A stretch of 64,000 nucleotides of DNA from Arthrobacter rhombi (GTDB taxonomy: Bacteria > Actinomycetota > Actinomycetes > Actinomycetales > Micrococcaceae), in assembly GCF_900163545.1 (NCBI RefSeq), contig NZ_FUHW01000022.1:62001-126000 (forward strand), in the 5' to 3' direction. The translations under genes were made by a program, and so were the position numbers. Shown piece after piece: positions 8,352 to 16,824 of the stretch (within the stretch, counting starts at the first letter, position 1; every line of letters starts with the position of its first letter). The notes beneath the pieces are model-generated. The model was not told the origin of the DNA. It saw nothing but the letters and a program-made list of their open reading frames with translations, and did no database searches.

Positions 8352-9179
8352 TTAAGGGTCCCCCACGCCGGCACGGAGGTGGGGGACCACCAGTGGGGTG
8401 CCCGACTGCGGGTCGTCCATGATCTCGGCGCGCAGGCCGAAGATCCCGTGCACCAGCTCCGAGGTCAGGATGGACCGTGGGGATCCCTGCGCCCGAATCG
8501 CCCCGTCCTTCATCACCATCAGGTCCGAGGCGAAACGTGCCGCCTGGTTCAGGTCGTGCAGCACGGCCACGATCGTCCGGCCCTCCCGATTGAGCTCGGC
8601 AAACAGCTCCAGCAAATCGTATTGGTGGGCGATGTCCAAAAACGTCGTCGGCTCGTCGAGCAGGATGATGTCCGTGTCCTGGGCCAGCACCATGGCCAAC
8701 CATGCACGCTGGCGTTGACCGCCGGAAAGGGAGGCCACGGGCGTTTTTTCAGACCCGAGGAGCCGGGTGCGTTCCAGGGCCCCGGCGATGGCCACGTCGT
8801 CGGCCGGGGACCATTGGCGCAGCAGCGTGTGATGGGGGTGCCGGCCGCGGGCCACGAGCTCCCCGACGGTGATCCCCTCCGGGGCCACCGCCCCCTGGGG
8901 CAGCAACGACACCCGGCGGGCCATGGTCCGCCCGCGCAGGCGAGCCACCGGTTCCCCGTCCAGGGTGATCTTTCCGGCGGCGGGCCGGTTGACCCGGGCG
9001 AAGGCCTTGAGCAGCGTGGACTTTCCGCAACCGTTCGGGCCCACGATGACCTTGAAGTCCCCTGCGTGGATGTCCAGGTCGAGGTTCTCCACGATGGTGC
9101 GGTTCCCGTAGCCCAGGCGGAGGGCCTCTGCCCGCAGGACGGGATCACGGGTCGGGGTTTCGGGGGTTGGGCGGCTCAT
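8352..9179 (-). CDS. Iron-siderophore ABC transporter ATP-binding protein (FepC family)
   Basis: The 275-residue ATPase has Walker A GPNGCGKST (residues 47-55), signature LSGGQRQR, Walker B DIILLDEPT and the H-loop VLHDLNQA. Sequence style (ARGRHPHHTLLRQWSPADDVAI) is that of FepC/FecE/FhuC ATPases that energise ferric-siderophore uptake. The start at 9179 gives a normal N terminus and overlaps the permease stop in ATGA; the long open frame upstream is shadow sequence. Last gene of the four-gene operon under the iron box at 12476. Confidence 0.93.
   Translation of the reverse strand: MSRPTPETPTRDPVLRAEALRLGYGNRTIVENLDLDIHAGDFKVIVGPNGCGKSTLLKAFARVNRPAAGKITLDGEPVARLRGRTMARRVSLLPQGAVAPEGITVGELVARGRHPHHTLLRQWSPADDVAIAGALERTRLLGSEKTPVASLSGGQRQRAWLAMVLAQDTDIILLDEPTTFLDIAHQYDLLELFAELNREGRTIVAVLHDLNQAARFASDLMVMKDGAIRAQGSPRSILTSELVHGIFGLRAEIMDDPQSGTPLVVPHLRAGVGDP
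8357..8388. terminator. Hairpin between convergent purB and siderophore ATPase genes
   Basis: GGTCCCCCAC at 8357-8366 pairs perfectly with GTGGGGGACC at 8379-8388 around a 12-base loop, immediately after the purB stop and inside the last codons of the ATPase gene. Position between convergent genes supports a bidirectional terminator; a U-tract is lacking. Confidence 0.5.
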
Positions 9180-10321
9180 GCCTGCCCCTTTCTGAATTCG
9201 TGGACGAGCAGAAGGCCCAGGTAGACCCCGCCGATGGCCAAGGTGAGGATCCCGACCGGCAGGGCCTTCGCCCAGGGGGCTTGTTGGGCGACGAGGTCGG
9301 CGGCCACCAGGAGCACGGCACCGGTCAGCCCGGAGAGCAGCAATTGGGGTCGGCCGCTGGCTGCCAGGCGCCGGGCGATATGCGGGGCGGTCAGGGCGAT
9401 GAAGGCGATCGGCCCCGCGACGGCGACCGCCCCGCCGGCGAGGATGACGCTGAGCAGGACGGCACGACGGCGGGTGCTCACCGCCGGGGAGCCGAGACCT
9501 TGGGCGACGTCGTCCCCCATTTCGCTCAAGGCCAGCGGGACGCTCAGGAGGGCCAGCGGGATCGCACAGACGGCCAGCACGGTTCCGATGATCGCTGCAT
9601 GCTCCCACGAACGCGCTTCGAGGCTTCCGTTCAGGTAAGCCGACAGCATGGTCGCCTGATCACGGGCCACCAGGTAGACGACATAGTGGGTGAAGGCTGC
9701 GGCCATCGCCGAGACACCGATGCCAGCCAGGATCATGCGCAGCGGATTCCCGAACCCGGTTCCGGTGCCGAGGGCGACGAGCCCGACCGCGGCAGCAGCA
9801 CCAAGCACCGACCCCAGGGGAATCGAGGCAGCCCCGGGCAGCAGCAGACCAAAGAGGGCGGCACCCGCACCGGCTCCGGCGCTGACACCGATGACGTCGG
9901 GGCTGCCCAACGGGTTGCGGGTCACCGACTGGAACAGGGCACCCGAGAGGCCCAGGGCCGCCCCCGCGCCGACGGCCACGACCAAACGCGGGCCGCGTAG
10001 TGTCCCGAGCACGAAGGCCTGCTTACCGTCCTCGGCCCCGCCGAAGAGGGCCACGAAAAGTCTGGACGGTTCGATCCCGAGCCCGCCCATCGTCAGGGTC
10101 GCACATCCCCCCACCAGCACAGCAACCACCAGCAGGAAACCGACGGCCAGGGACCGTCGTGAAAGTGGCAGGGCGATGCCGGTGCCCAGGCGCAGGACCG
10201 GTCCGACGATCCGGGACGCCGCCGACACCTGCGCCGATGCGGCTGCATCGCGCATCGGAGACGCCGGTTCCGCCCCACCGTCGTGCCCCGGACGTGCCGG
10301 ACGCGTGCTCAGATCACTCAT
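9176..10321 (-). CDS. Iron-siderophore ABC transporter permease (FecCD family, FepG-like)
   Basis: The 381-residue polytopic permease of the BtuC/FecCD family has roughly nine or ten membrane helices, the coupling region VSAGAGAGAALFGL and conserved segments GSLEARSWEHA and GPIAFIALTAPHIARRL. An N-terminal cytoplasmic extension of about 55 residues precedes the first helix. It forms the membrane channel together with the next permease. Four-base overlaps with both neighbours mark a single translational unit. Confidence 0.92.
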   Translation of the reverse strand: MSDLSTRPARPGHDGGAEPASPMRDAAASAQVSAASRIVGPVLRLGTGIALPLSRRSLAVGFLLVVAVLVGGCATLTMGGLGIEPSRLFVALFGGAEDGKQAFVLGTLRGPRLVVAVGAGAALGLSGALFQSVTRNPLGSPDVIGVSAGAGAGAALFGLLLPGAASIPLGSVLGAAAAVGLVALGTGTGFGNPLRMILAGIGVSAMAAAFTHYVVYLVARDQATMLSAYLNGSLEARSWEHAAIIGTVLAVCAIPLALLSVPLALSEMGDDVAQGLGSPAVSTRRRAVLLSVILAGGAVAVAGPIAFIALTAPHIARRLAASGRPQLLLSGLTGAVLLVAADLVAQQAPWAKALPVGILTLAIGGVYLGLLLVHEFRKGQA

Positions 10322-11298
10322 GAGCGGTCCCCGAGTTTCCTGACCACCAGCAGCAGGACCGGGGCCCCCACGAACGCGGTGACCACACCCACCATGAGTT
10401 CCTGCGGGCGCAGCAACACCCTGCCGATGACGTCGGCGGCGAGCAGGACCACGGGCCCGACCAGAAGGGATCCGATGAGTTGACGGCGCATATCCAGTCC
10501 GACCAGGGCCCGGACGATATGCGGTACGGCCAATCCGATGAAGGCGATTGGCCCGACGGCGGCGGTGGCGGCGGCACTCATCAGGGTCGCCGCTCCGAGC
10601 CCACCGGCACGGATAAGCCCAGTATGCACGCCGAGCCCCGTAGCGGCATCGTTGCCCAGGGCCAGTGCGTTCATTCCTCCGGCGACGGCGAACGCCATGA
10701 CGAGACCCAGCAGCAAGAACGGCAGGACCGAGAAGAGTTGGGCAGAGGCGCCGTGGTGCAGGGAGCCGACGACCCAGAAACGGTAGTTGTCGAAGGTTTG
10801 GGGCAGACTGAGCGCGATCCCCTGGACGTAGGCGGTGAGCACCGCGGTGACGACGGCGCCGGCCAGAATCAGTCGCACCAGGTTGGCGCTGCCGGATCCC
10901 GCGGTGCCCACGACGTAGACGGCTACCGCTGCCATCCCGGCCCCGACCAGGGCCACCCAGACCGCCGCCGGGGATCCCAAGGTCAGGCCGAAAAGTGCCG
11001 TGCAGGTGACCATGGCCGCCGCAGCACCGGCATTGATGCCCAGCAGGCCGGGGTCGGCTAGCGGGTTGCCGGTGGCGCTTTGCATCAGGGTCCCGGCCAC
11101 GGCCAGGGCGGCGCCGACGGCGACACCGAGCAGGGTGCGTTGGTAGCGGGCGTCGAATACGGCAGCCAAATAAGGGTCCGCGTGACCGCCGAGGGCGTCG
11201 AAGACCTGGGCCAGGGTGGTGGGCTTGGAACCCAGGGTCAGGCTCGCCAGAACGACGACGGCCAACACCAGCAGGCAGCCCAGGTACACGGGTGCCAC
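10318..11298 (-). CDS. Iron-siderophore ABC transporter permease (FecCD family, FepD-like)
   Basis: The 326-residue FecCD permease has the family segments GNPLADPGLLGINAGAAAAMV and GPIAFIGLAVPHIVRAL. Annotated from a GTG at 11298, which is followed at once by the first hydrophobic helix. The frame stays open upstream for about 25 more codons without a clear ribosome site, so a slightly longer N terminus is possible. It lies 76 bases after the binding-protein gene and is the partner of the overlapping permease. Confidence 0.9.
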   Translation of the reverse strand: MAPVYLGCLLVLAVVVLASLTLGSKPTTLAQVFDALGGHADPYLAAVFDARYQRTLLGVAVGAALAVAGTLMQSATGNPLADPGLLGINAGAAAAMVTCTALFGLTLGSPAAVWVALVGAGMAAVAVYVVGTAGSGSANLVRLILAGAVVTAVLTAYVQGIALSLPQTFDNYRFWVVGSLHHGASAQLFSVLPFLLLGLVMAFAVAGGMNALALGNDAATGLGVHTGLIRAGGLGAATLMSAAATAAVGPIAFIGLAVPHIVRALVGLDMRRQLIGSLLVGPVVLLAADVIGRVLLRPQELMVGVVTAFVGAPVLLLVVRKLGDRS

Positions 11299-11374
11299 CC
11301 GCGGCAGGCGCGGACGGGGCGTCCGGGCCTGCCGCGTGCCGCTGGTGGTGGTGCCGGGGGTGCTGATGGCTGGG

Positions 11375-12415
11375 TTACTTCCCGGCCTGGTCGATGGCCT
11401 CGTCGATCATCGGGAGGTAACGGTCCACGGCGTACGGGACCGTCAGCGGGTTGATCATCGAGGAGGCCGTGACGAAGGCGTTGTCATCGCTGGCGACCAC
11501 CGCGCCCTTCTTGATGGCGGGGATCTGGGCGTAGAGCTTATTCGAGAGGGCCTGCTTGCGGGCTGCCGCGTCGGAGTAGAACGTGAAGATCAGGTCGCTG
11601 CCGTTGAGCTGGTCGGCATTTTCGTAGCCGATGACCGCCGAATCGGTGCCTTCGGTCTCCTTCATCTTTTCCACGGCGGGATCGACCTTCAGCCCCAGGG
11701 CCTTGACCATGGCTGCGCGCTGTTCGGTGGGTTTGAAGACCCCCAAGGTGTCGGGGGTGGTGTAGATATAGGAAAAGGTGTGCTCGGCAAAGCCGGGGTG
11801 CTCCTCGGCGACGTCGGAGAGCTGCTGCTCCAGATCTGCGACCAGGTCCTGGGCCTCGGTTTCCTCTCCGAGCGCCTGGCCGACGATGTCCATCTGCTCA
11901 TCCCAGTCGATGCTCCAGGCCTGATCCGGGTAGGCGACGGTCGGGGCGATGGCGGTGAGGGTGTCGAACTGTTCCTGAGTCAGGCCCGACCAAGGGGCCA
12001 GGATGACGTCCGGTTCCAAATCGACGATTTTTTCCATGTCCAGCTTCTCCCCGGCCCCGACGAGTTCCGGCAGCTTCCCACCATCCTTCTCCACCGCCTC
12101 GTGGATCCACGGCAGGTAGCCGGTGTCATCGGCAGCCCAGGCGTACTCCTCCATCCCGACGGGGATGGTGCCTAGGGCGATCGAGGTTTCCGTGGAACCC
12201 TGGCCGAGGGTGATGACCCGCTCCGGTTTCTCGGGGATCTTTGCTTCGCCCAGGGCGCTATCGATCGTCACGGGAAAGCCGGCGGAATCGCCGGAGGAAG
12301 CCTCCTGGGCGTCTCCGGCGGCCGGCTCGCCTCCCGCGCAGCCCGTCAGCATGAGGGCCGATGCGGCAGTCAGGGCCACGGTCACCCCGAGGGATCGCAA
12401 ATGTGAAAAGGGCAT
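11375..12415 (-). CDS. Iron-siderophore ABC transporter substrate-binding lipoprotein
   Basis: The 346-residue class III periplasmic-type binding protein (FepB/FecB family) has a signal peptide followed by the lipobox LTGC near residue 26, an Ala/Glu/Asp-rich linker, then the binding domain beginning PVTIDSALGEAKIPEKPERVITLG and containing DVILAPWSGLTQEQFDTLTAIAPTV. It is expected to be tethered outside the membrane and to hand ferric siderophore to the permeases. The ATG at 12415 follows AAGGAT. First gene of the iron-uptake operon. The cognate siderophore cannot be told from sequence. Confidence 0.92.
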   Translation of the reverse strand: MPFSHLRSLGVTVALTAASALMLTGCAGGEPAAGDAQEASSGDSAGFPVTIDSALGEAKIPEKPERVITLGQGSTETSIALGTIPVGMEEYAWAADDTGYLPWIHEAVEKDGGKLPELVGAGEKLDMEKIVDLEPDVILAPWSGLTQEQFDTLTAIAPTVAYPDQAWSIDWDEQMDIVGQALGEETEAQDLVADLEQQLSDVAEEHPGFAEHTFSYIYTTPDTLGVFKPTEQRAAMVKALGLKVDPAVEKMKETEGTDSAVIGYENADQLNGSDLIFTFYSDAAARKQALSNKLYAQIPAIKKGAVVASDDNAFVTASSMINPLTVPYAVDRYLPMIDEAIDQAGK

Positions 12416-12475
12416 GAATATCCTTAGGTGATGCGGTCCCGCAGGGGTCCGACGTGACTCCAAAAATGTACAGAG

Positions 12476-12494
12476 TTAGGTTACCCCAACCTAA
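12476..12494. promoter_or_regulatory. DtxR/IdeR/DmdR-type iron box
   Basis: TTAGGTTACCCCAACCTAA matches the actinobacterial iron-box consensus at about 17 of 19 positions with perfect 7-bp arms. It sits about 60 bases upstream of the binding-protein start, as expected for Fe(II)-dependent repression of siderophore uptake. TGTACA hexamers flank it at 12467-12472 and 12502-12507, and a 10-bp inverted repeat (TTAGGTGATG at 12424, CATCACCTAA at 12520) brackets the region. Confidence 0.85.
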
Positions 12495-12545
12495 CATCCC
12501 CTGTACAACGTCACGAGTTCATCACCTAATTACCTGTCGGTGTTC

Positions 12546-13154
12546 CTAGAGCCAGCCCCGCTCCGCGGCGATACCGGCGGCCTCGATCCGGTTGACCGCC
12601 CCGGTTTTGCCGATGGCTGCGGACAGGTGGTTCCGCACGGTCCCCGCGGAGAGGTGCAGAGCCTCCGAGATCGCCGCGACGGTCTTGCCGTTGCGGGCCA
12701 GCGCGAGGGTTTCGCGTTCCCGTTCGGTCAGCGGGTTCCGGCCCTCGGATAACGAGGTGGCCGCCAGCTGGGGGTCCACCACCCGCAACCCGGCATGGAC
12801 CTTGCGGATGGCCTCTGCCAGCTCGGCTGCCGGGGTGTCCTTGACGACGAATCCGCTGGCTCCTGCCTGCAGCGCTTCGCGGAGATAGCCGGTCCTGCCG
12901 AAGGTGGTCACCATCAACGTCCGGCAGCCGGGCACCTCCTGGTGGATCCGGCGGGCGGCTTCGATCCCGTCCAGAACCGGCATCTGGATATCCAGGACGC
13001 ACACGTCGACCTCCCGGGACGCTGCCAGTTCGACGGCGGCCAACCCGTTATCGGCTTCGGCGACGACGTCCAGGTCGGTTTCGAGCCCCAATAGTGCCAC
13101 CAGGGCACCGCGCACCAGCGCTTGGTCGTCGGCGACGAGGATCCTGATGCTCAC
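12546..13154 (-). CDS. NarL/LuxR-family response regulator
   Basis: This 202-residue two-domain regulator has a receiver domain with acidic pocket DD at residues 9-10, phospho-acceptor Asp55 (VLDIQMPVLDG) and a switch Thr in VTTFGR. A LuxR-type helix-turn-helix follows (PLTERERETLALARNGKTVAAISEALHLSAGTVRNHLS). The GTG start at 13154 overlaps the kinase stop in GTGA. It likely controls the adjacent ABC-2 exporter operon of which it is the last gene, as in DesR/LiaR-like systems; that role is inferred from gene order. Confidence 0.93.
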   Translation of the reverse strand: MSIRILVADDQALVRGALVALLGLETDLDVVAEADNGLAAVELAASREVDVCVLDIQMPVLDGIEAARRIHQEVPGCRTLMVTTFGRTGYLREALQAGASGFVVKDTPAAELAEAIRKVHAGLRVVDPQLAATSLSEGRNPLTERERETLALARNGKTVAAISEALHLSAGTVRNHLSAAIGKTGAVNRIEAAGIAAERGWL

Positions 13155-14284
13155 CAGCTGGCCTCCACTCGGGCTCCGCCGAGCTCTGCCGCTCCGATGC
13201 GGAAACCCACTCCCACTTCGGCCATGCGCTCGCTCATTCCACAGACCCCGTTCCCGGCAGTGCTGGCCCCCCACCCGACGCCGTCGTCCTCGACGATCAC
13301 CGATCCGGGAGCGAAACGGATCAGGCAACGGGTGGCTTGTGCATGGCGTAGGACGTTAGTGCCCGCCTCCCGCAGCAGCCAGCCCAGCGGCCCGTGGAAC
13401 TTCCGCGGGACCTGCCCGGCGGGATCGCCTTCGATCTCGACGTCGATACCTGCCCCGTTGAGCGTGATCCGCAGCGCTTCAAGCTGATGGGGCAAGTCAA
13501 TACCCAGCAAACCGCCGACGGTGGTCCTGACGTCGGTCAGGGCACCACGCACGAGCGAACGGATCTCGGCGATCTCCGCGCGGCTCCGTTCTGGATCATC
13601 GGTGATAAGCCGCTCGGCCAGTTCCGCCTTCACGGCCACCACGGTGAGCGTATGACCCAGGACGTCGTGCACATCCCGGGCGACGCGCTCGCGCTCGGAG
13701 ACCACTGCGAGGTCGGCCTGGATCTCGTCACTGCGTGTTCCGGCCTCGATGAAGGCGAACGTCACCATGTTCAGCACGAAGATCCCCACTTGGATGGCGA
13801 CGATGTACAGGTAGGCAGTCACGTCCCCGGCAAGCGCCGACAACAGGAGGGTCAACCCGATGCTGGCGATGCCCACCACCCAGGCCCCGGCCCTCGGCAG
13901 CAGGAAGCAGGCATAGGCGATCAGGAACGGGCTCATGTAGATCGTGTCCAGACCGATGATGGCGCCCATTCCGAGCATGATGGCGACCAGCGCACCCAAG
14001 CCCAGCGGGGTCCAACGAACCCACTTCGCTTCCGGATCCAACCGGTTGCCCAGGATGAAACCGGTCAGGTAGACGCCGATGAACACGGCAATCAGCAGTA
14101 GCGCCAGGGTCAGTAATCCGGGGCCGAGGTCGGCTTGGATCACTGCGGCGACGGTATAGCCCAGGAAAATCAGCCAGATGGCCGAGAGGAGCCAGCCGTG
14201 GCGTTCCCAACCGCTCCGGGCAGAGGACGCGTCGGTGGCCGCGGCCGAGGAGCGGGCTGCGGCCCGCGTTTCGGGGATGGTCAT
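13151..14284 (-). CDS. DesK-like sensor histidine kinase
   Basis: The 377-residue kinase has about six N-terminal membrane helices (residues about 30-180) with no sizable extracellular sensor domain. A HisKA_3 dimerisation domain follows with phospho-accepting His206 (RERVARDVHDVLGHT), then an HATPase domain with N-box EAGTNVLRHA and G-box VEDDGVGW. Such kinases usually sense the membrane or a cell-envelope stress. The ATG at 14284 follows GGAGACGGGGAG. It lies 11 bases after the ABC-2 permease and overlaps the response regulator by four bases. Confidence 0.92.
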   Translation of the reverse strand: MTIPETRAAARSSAAATDASSARSGWERHGWLLSAIWLIFLGYTVAAVIQADLGPGLLTLALLLIAVFIGVYLTGFILGNRLDPEAKWVRWTPLGLGALVAIMLGMGAIIGLDTIYMSPFLIAYACFLLPRAGAWVVGIASIGLTLLLSALAGDVTAYLYIVAIQVGIFVLNMVTFAFIEAGTRSDEIQADLAVVSERERVARDVHDVLGHTLTVVAVKAELAERLITDDPERSRAEIAEIRSLVRGALTDVRTTVGGLLGIDLPHQLEALRITLNGAGIDVEIEGDPAGQVPRKFHGPLGWLLREAGTNVLRHAQATRCLIRFAPGSVIVEDDGVGWGASTAGNGVCGMSERMAEVGVGFRIGAAELGGARVEASW

Positions 14285-14295
14285 CTCCCCGTCTC

Positions 14296-15048
14296 CTAGC
14301 GGCGTGACTGGCCGCGGCGAACGGCCAGTACCGCGACGGTTCCGAAGATGAGAAGCCATGCCACCAGATTAGCGATCAACCCCCATAATGGGTCGACGTC
14401 GGACGACTGGGCCTGCGCGCCCTCCAGGATCGGCCACCGCACCAGCCCCACATACCCGTACATCGGGGTGAAGCGTGCGACCTGCAGCAGGGTTCCGGTC
14501 AAGGGAATGAAGACGTTCCCGAGGAAGGCCACCAGCACCAAGGCCCCGGAAGCGACCCCCATGGCCGAGTCGCTTTTGAAGAGCATCGCGATGGCGTACC
14601 CGAAGAGCGAGAACAGGACCGAGCCGACCAACGCGATGACGAAAGTGACCGGCCACATCCACGCGCTATCGACGCGGGCACCGGTGAGGGCACCGACCAC
14701 GAAGACCACGGCGATGGCCAGCGCCGTGATGGCCAAAGCGACCACCGCCTTGCCGGCAACGAACCCTGCGGGCCGCAGCGGAGTCAGAGCGATCTGTCGA
14801 CCCCACCCCTGCATCAGCTCGACGGCGGCGACGCCGGTGACGGCGGTGGCTGCCACCGAGGCGCCGTAGGCGGCCATCGAGGCCATGATGTAGAACTTCA
14901 CGTTGCCGTGACCGGAGGCCTGATCACCGTAGCCGAAGGACAGCCCGAAGATCACGTACATCAGGGCCGGCAGGATCAGGACGAACATCAGGTTCATGAC
15001 GTCGCGCAGCTGGCGGGTCAGGTCGATGCGGATAAAGGTGGCATTCAT
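14296..15048 (-). CDS. ABC-2 type transporter permease
   Basis: The 250-residue membrane protein has six predicted helices in the ABC-2 arrangement, starting with the amphipathic NATFIRIDLTRQLRDVMNLMFVLILPALMYVIF and including MASMAAYGASVAATAVTGVAAVELMQ. It pairs with the upstream ATPase as an exporter, possibly of a lipid, peptide or drug. The co-transcribed two-component system makes it resemble bacteriocin/antibiotic-resistance or membrane-fluidity (Des) modules. Substrate unknown. Confidence 0.88.
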   Translation of the reverse strand: MNATFIRIDLTRQLRDVMNLMFVLILPALMYVIFGLSFGYGDQASGHGNVKFYIMASMAAYGASVAATAVTGVAAVELMQGWGRQIALTPLRPAGFVAGKAVVALAITALAIAVVFVVGALTGARVDSAWMWPVTFVIALVGSVLFSLFGYAIAMLFKSDSAMGVASGALVLVAFLGNVFIPLTGTLLQVARFTPMYGYVGLVRWPILEGAQAQSSDVDPLWGLIANLVAWLLIFGTVAVLAVRRGQSRR

Positions 15049-15086
15049 GACGGTTCCTCTGTCGTGGGGGCGTGTGGGGGCGGCGT

Positions 15087-16034
15087 TCAGGCGTCGGCGG
15101 TTTCGGTGGCCGGATCGTTCGTCATCTGCACGAAGGCGTTCTCCAGGCTGGGGGCCGAGATTTCCAGGTTGGTTCCGCCACCGCGGGTCAATAGATGCCG
15201 GGCGACGGCATCGGAGTCCGTGGCGGTGATGGTGACGCGTGGGCCGTTCACCATCACCTCGGTGACCCCGTCCAGTGCCCGGAGTTCGGCCAGCCGTGGA
15301 TCGGCCGAGGCGATGGTTCCGTGTTCTTGCAGGGTCGCCGCAACGGTGCGGCCGGAGGCCAGCGCCCTGACGTTGGCGGTGGTTCCGTCGGCGATGATCT
15401 TCCCGGCGTTCATCAGCACGATGCGCTGGGCGAAGCTCTCGGCCTCCTCCAGGTAGTGGGTGGCGAAGATGACAGTACGCCCCGCGGTGGCGTCTTGGCG
15501 CATGGTGGCCCAGAAGGCCCGGCGGGCGTTGACATCCATGCCGGCGGTCGGCTCATCGAGGATCAGCACATCGGGGTCCGGCAGCAGGGCCAGTGCGAAC
15601 TTGAGCCGCTGCTGCTCGCCACCGGAGCATTTGACCACCTTGCGGTTGGCCAGCCTCGTGATGTCGGTGGCCTCCATGACCTCTTGGACCCGGCCCTTGG
15701 CTCCGTACAGGGACGCAATGGCCAGCACGGTCTCGTGGACCGAGAGGTCCCGAAGCAGGCCACCGGTTTGCAGCAGGGCGGAGACCCGTCCGGCACGGAC
15801 CGCTTCGTGGGGTTTACTGCCGAAGATGCCGACCGACCCGGACGTGGGATCGGTCAGTCCCAGGGCCATGTCGATGGCCGTGGTCTTTCCCGCACCGTTG
15901 GGGCCGAGCAGGGCAACGATCTCCCCCGGGTCGACACGCAGGCTGATGCCGTCAACGGCGTTGAGTCGGCCTCCGTCGACGGAGAAGGTCTTGCGTACGT
16001 CCTGGAGTTCGAGGGCTGCTGTCGTGGTGTCCAT
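15087..16034 (-). CDS. ABC transporter ATP-binding protein (ABC-2 exporter)
   Basis: The 315-residue ATPase has Walker A GPNGAGKTT (residues 44-52), Walker B DVLILDEPTAGMD and H-loop FATHYLEEAE. The signature reads CSGGEQQR, with Cys replacing the usual Leu, a tolerated variant. About 100 C-terminal residues form the regulatory extension common in DrrA/CcmA-type exporters. The ATG at 16034 was chosen for the normal N terminus. First gene of the ATPase-permease-kinase-regulator operon. Confidence 0.9.
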   Translation of the reverse strand: MDTTTAALELQDVRKTFSVDGGRLNAVDGISLRVDPGEIVALLGPNGAGKTTAIDMALGLTDPTSGSVGIFGSKPHEAVRAGRVSALLQTGGLLRDLSVHETVLAIASLYGAKGRVQEVMEATDITRLANRKVVKCSGGEQQRLKFALALLPDPDVLILDEPTAGMDVNARRAFWATMRQDATAGRTVIFATHYLEEAESFAQRIVLMNAGKIIADGTTANVRALASGRTVAATLQEHGTIASADPRLAELRALDGVTEVMVNGPRVTITATDSDAVARHLLTRGGGTNLEISAPSLENAFVQMTNDPATETADA

Positions 16035-16102
16035 GAGCCCAGTCTTCCCGCAGGCGGTCAGTGGCACCTCTGGCAGTGATCACCTTTAGACCATGACCGT
16101 TG

Positions 16103-16753
16103 TCATGGCCCGGATACTGCGTCTGCCGATCCTGCGGTGCCGCCCAGCCGGCGGGTCGCGGCATCCTGGTGGGCCAGTCGACGCAAAGCCAGAATGACCG
16201 GCTCATACAGCGCCGTACCCAGGACGGCGTGCTCCACCGACTCGGCGGAGTCCCGGGGCATGGCGTCGATGTCGAATTCGGCGATGGCCATCAACGAGTC
16301 GGCGTAGACCTGCAATCGTTCCGCGCCCAGCGGGATGCCCGCCCCGGCTGCGGCGTCCAAGGCACGTTCGAGTTGGGCGACCGCGGCATAACCGGGATCG
16401 TAGACCTGCCCCATTGCCTGAAGCGTGGCCCGGGCCAGCGGATACTCCGGGACCACGTCGTCGTCCTCCTCCGGGAGGTAGGGGGGAAGCGTGGCAACCG
16501 CGGCGCCCAGTGCCTCGAAGGTGTCATCGCCGGGGGAATCGATCAGCCCCAGCACCGTACGGACCTTCTGGAGCGGGAGTCCGGCGACATCGGCGAGCGC
16601 CTTGATCACGCGGATGCGGTGCACATGGGATGGGTCGTAGTCCGCCTGGGTGGCTCCCCGTGAGAGGCCCGGGGCCAACAACCCCTCGCGCAGGTAGTAC
16701 TTGATCGTCGACACGGTGGCGCCCGTCTGCGCCGCGAGTTCCGAAATCTTCAT
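16103..16753 (-). CDS. MerR-family transcriptional regulator
   Basis: The 216-residue protein has an N-terminal MerR winged helix (MKISELAAQTGATVSTIKYYLREGLLAPG) and recognition of the second helix pair (HRIRVIKALADVAGLPLQKVRTVLGLID). The C-terminal about 130 residues are an unassigned helical effector domain with no cysteine cluster, so a metal sensor is unlikely. RBS GGGAGG precedes the ATG. It is transcribed divergently from the SGNH hydrolase gene; a long dyad symmetry fills the gap and is probably its operator. Confidence 0.88.
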   Translation of the reverse strand: MKISELAAQTGATVSTIKYYLREGLLAPGLSRGATQADYDPSHVHRIRVIKALADVAGLPLQKVRTVLGLIDSPGDDTFEALGAAVATLPPYLPEEDDDVVPEYPLARATLQAMGQVYDPGYAAVAQLERALDAAAGAGIPLGAERLQVYADSLMAIAEFDIDAMPRDSAESVEHAVLGTALYEPVILALRRLAHQDAATRRLGGTAGSADAVSGP

Positions 16754-16772
16754 CCTGCCCTCCCTTGACTAT

Positions 16773-16814
16773 TAGATAGTACCAGTATCTAGTATTAGAT
16801 ACTGTTACTATCTA
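16773..16814. promoter_or_regulatory. 42-bp dyad operator between merR-type gene and SGNH hydrolase gene
   Basis: The left arm (16774-16791) and right arm (16796-16813) are complementary at 17 of 18 positions around GTAT, with one more pair outside. The core CAGTATCTA/TAGATACTG is perfect. TACTAT hexamers, which fit the actinobacterial -10 pattern TANNNT, lie inside both arms facing outward, so both divergent promoters appear to be embedded in the operator. Confidence 0.75.
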
Positions 16815-16824
16815 GCCAGAAAAG

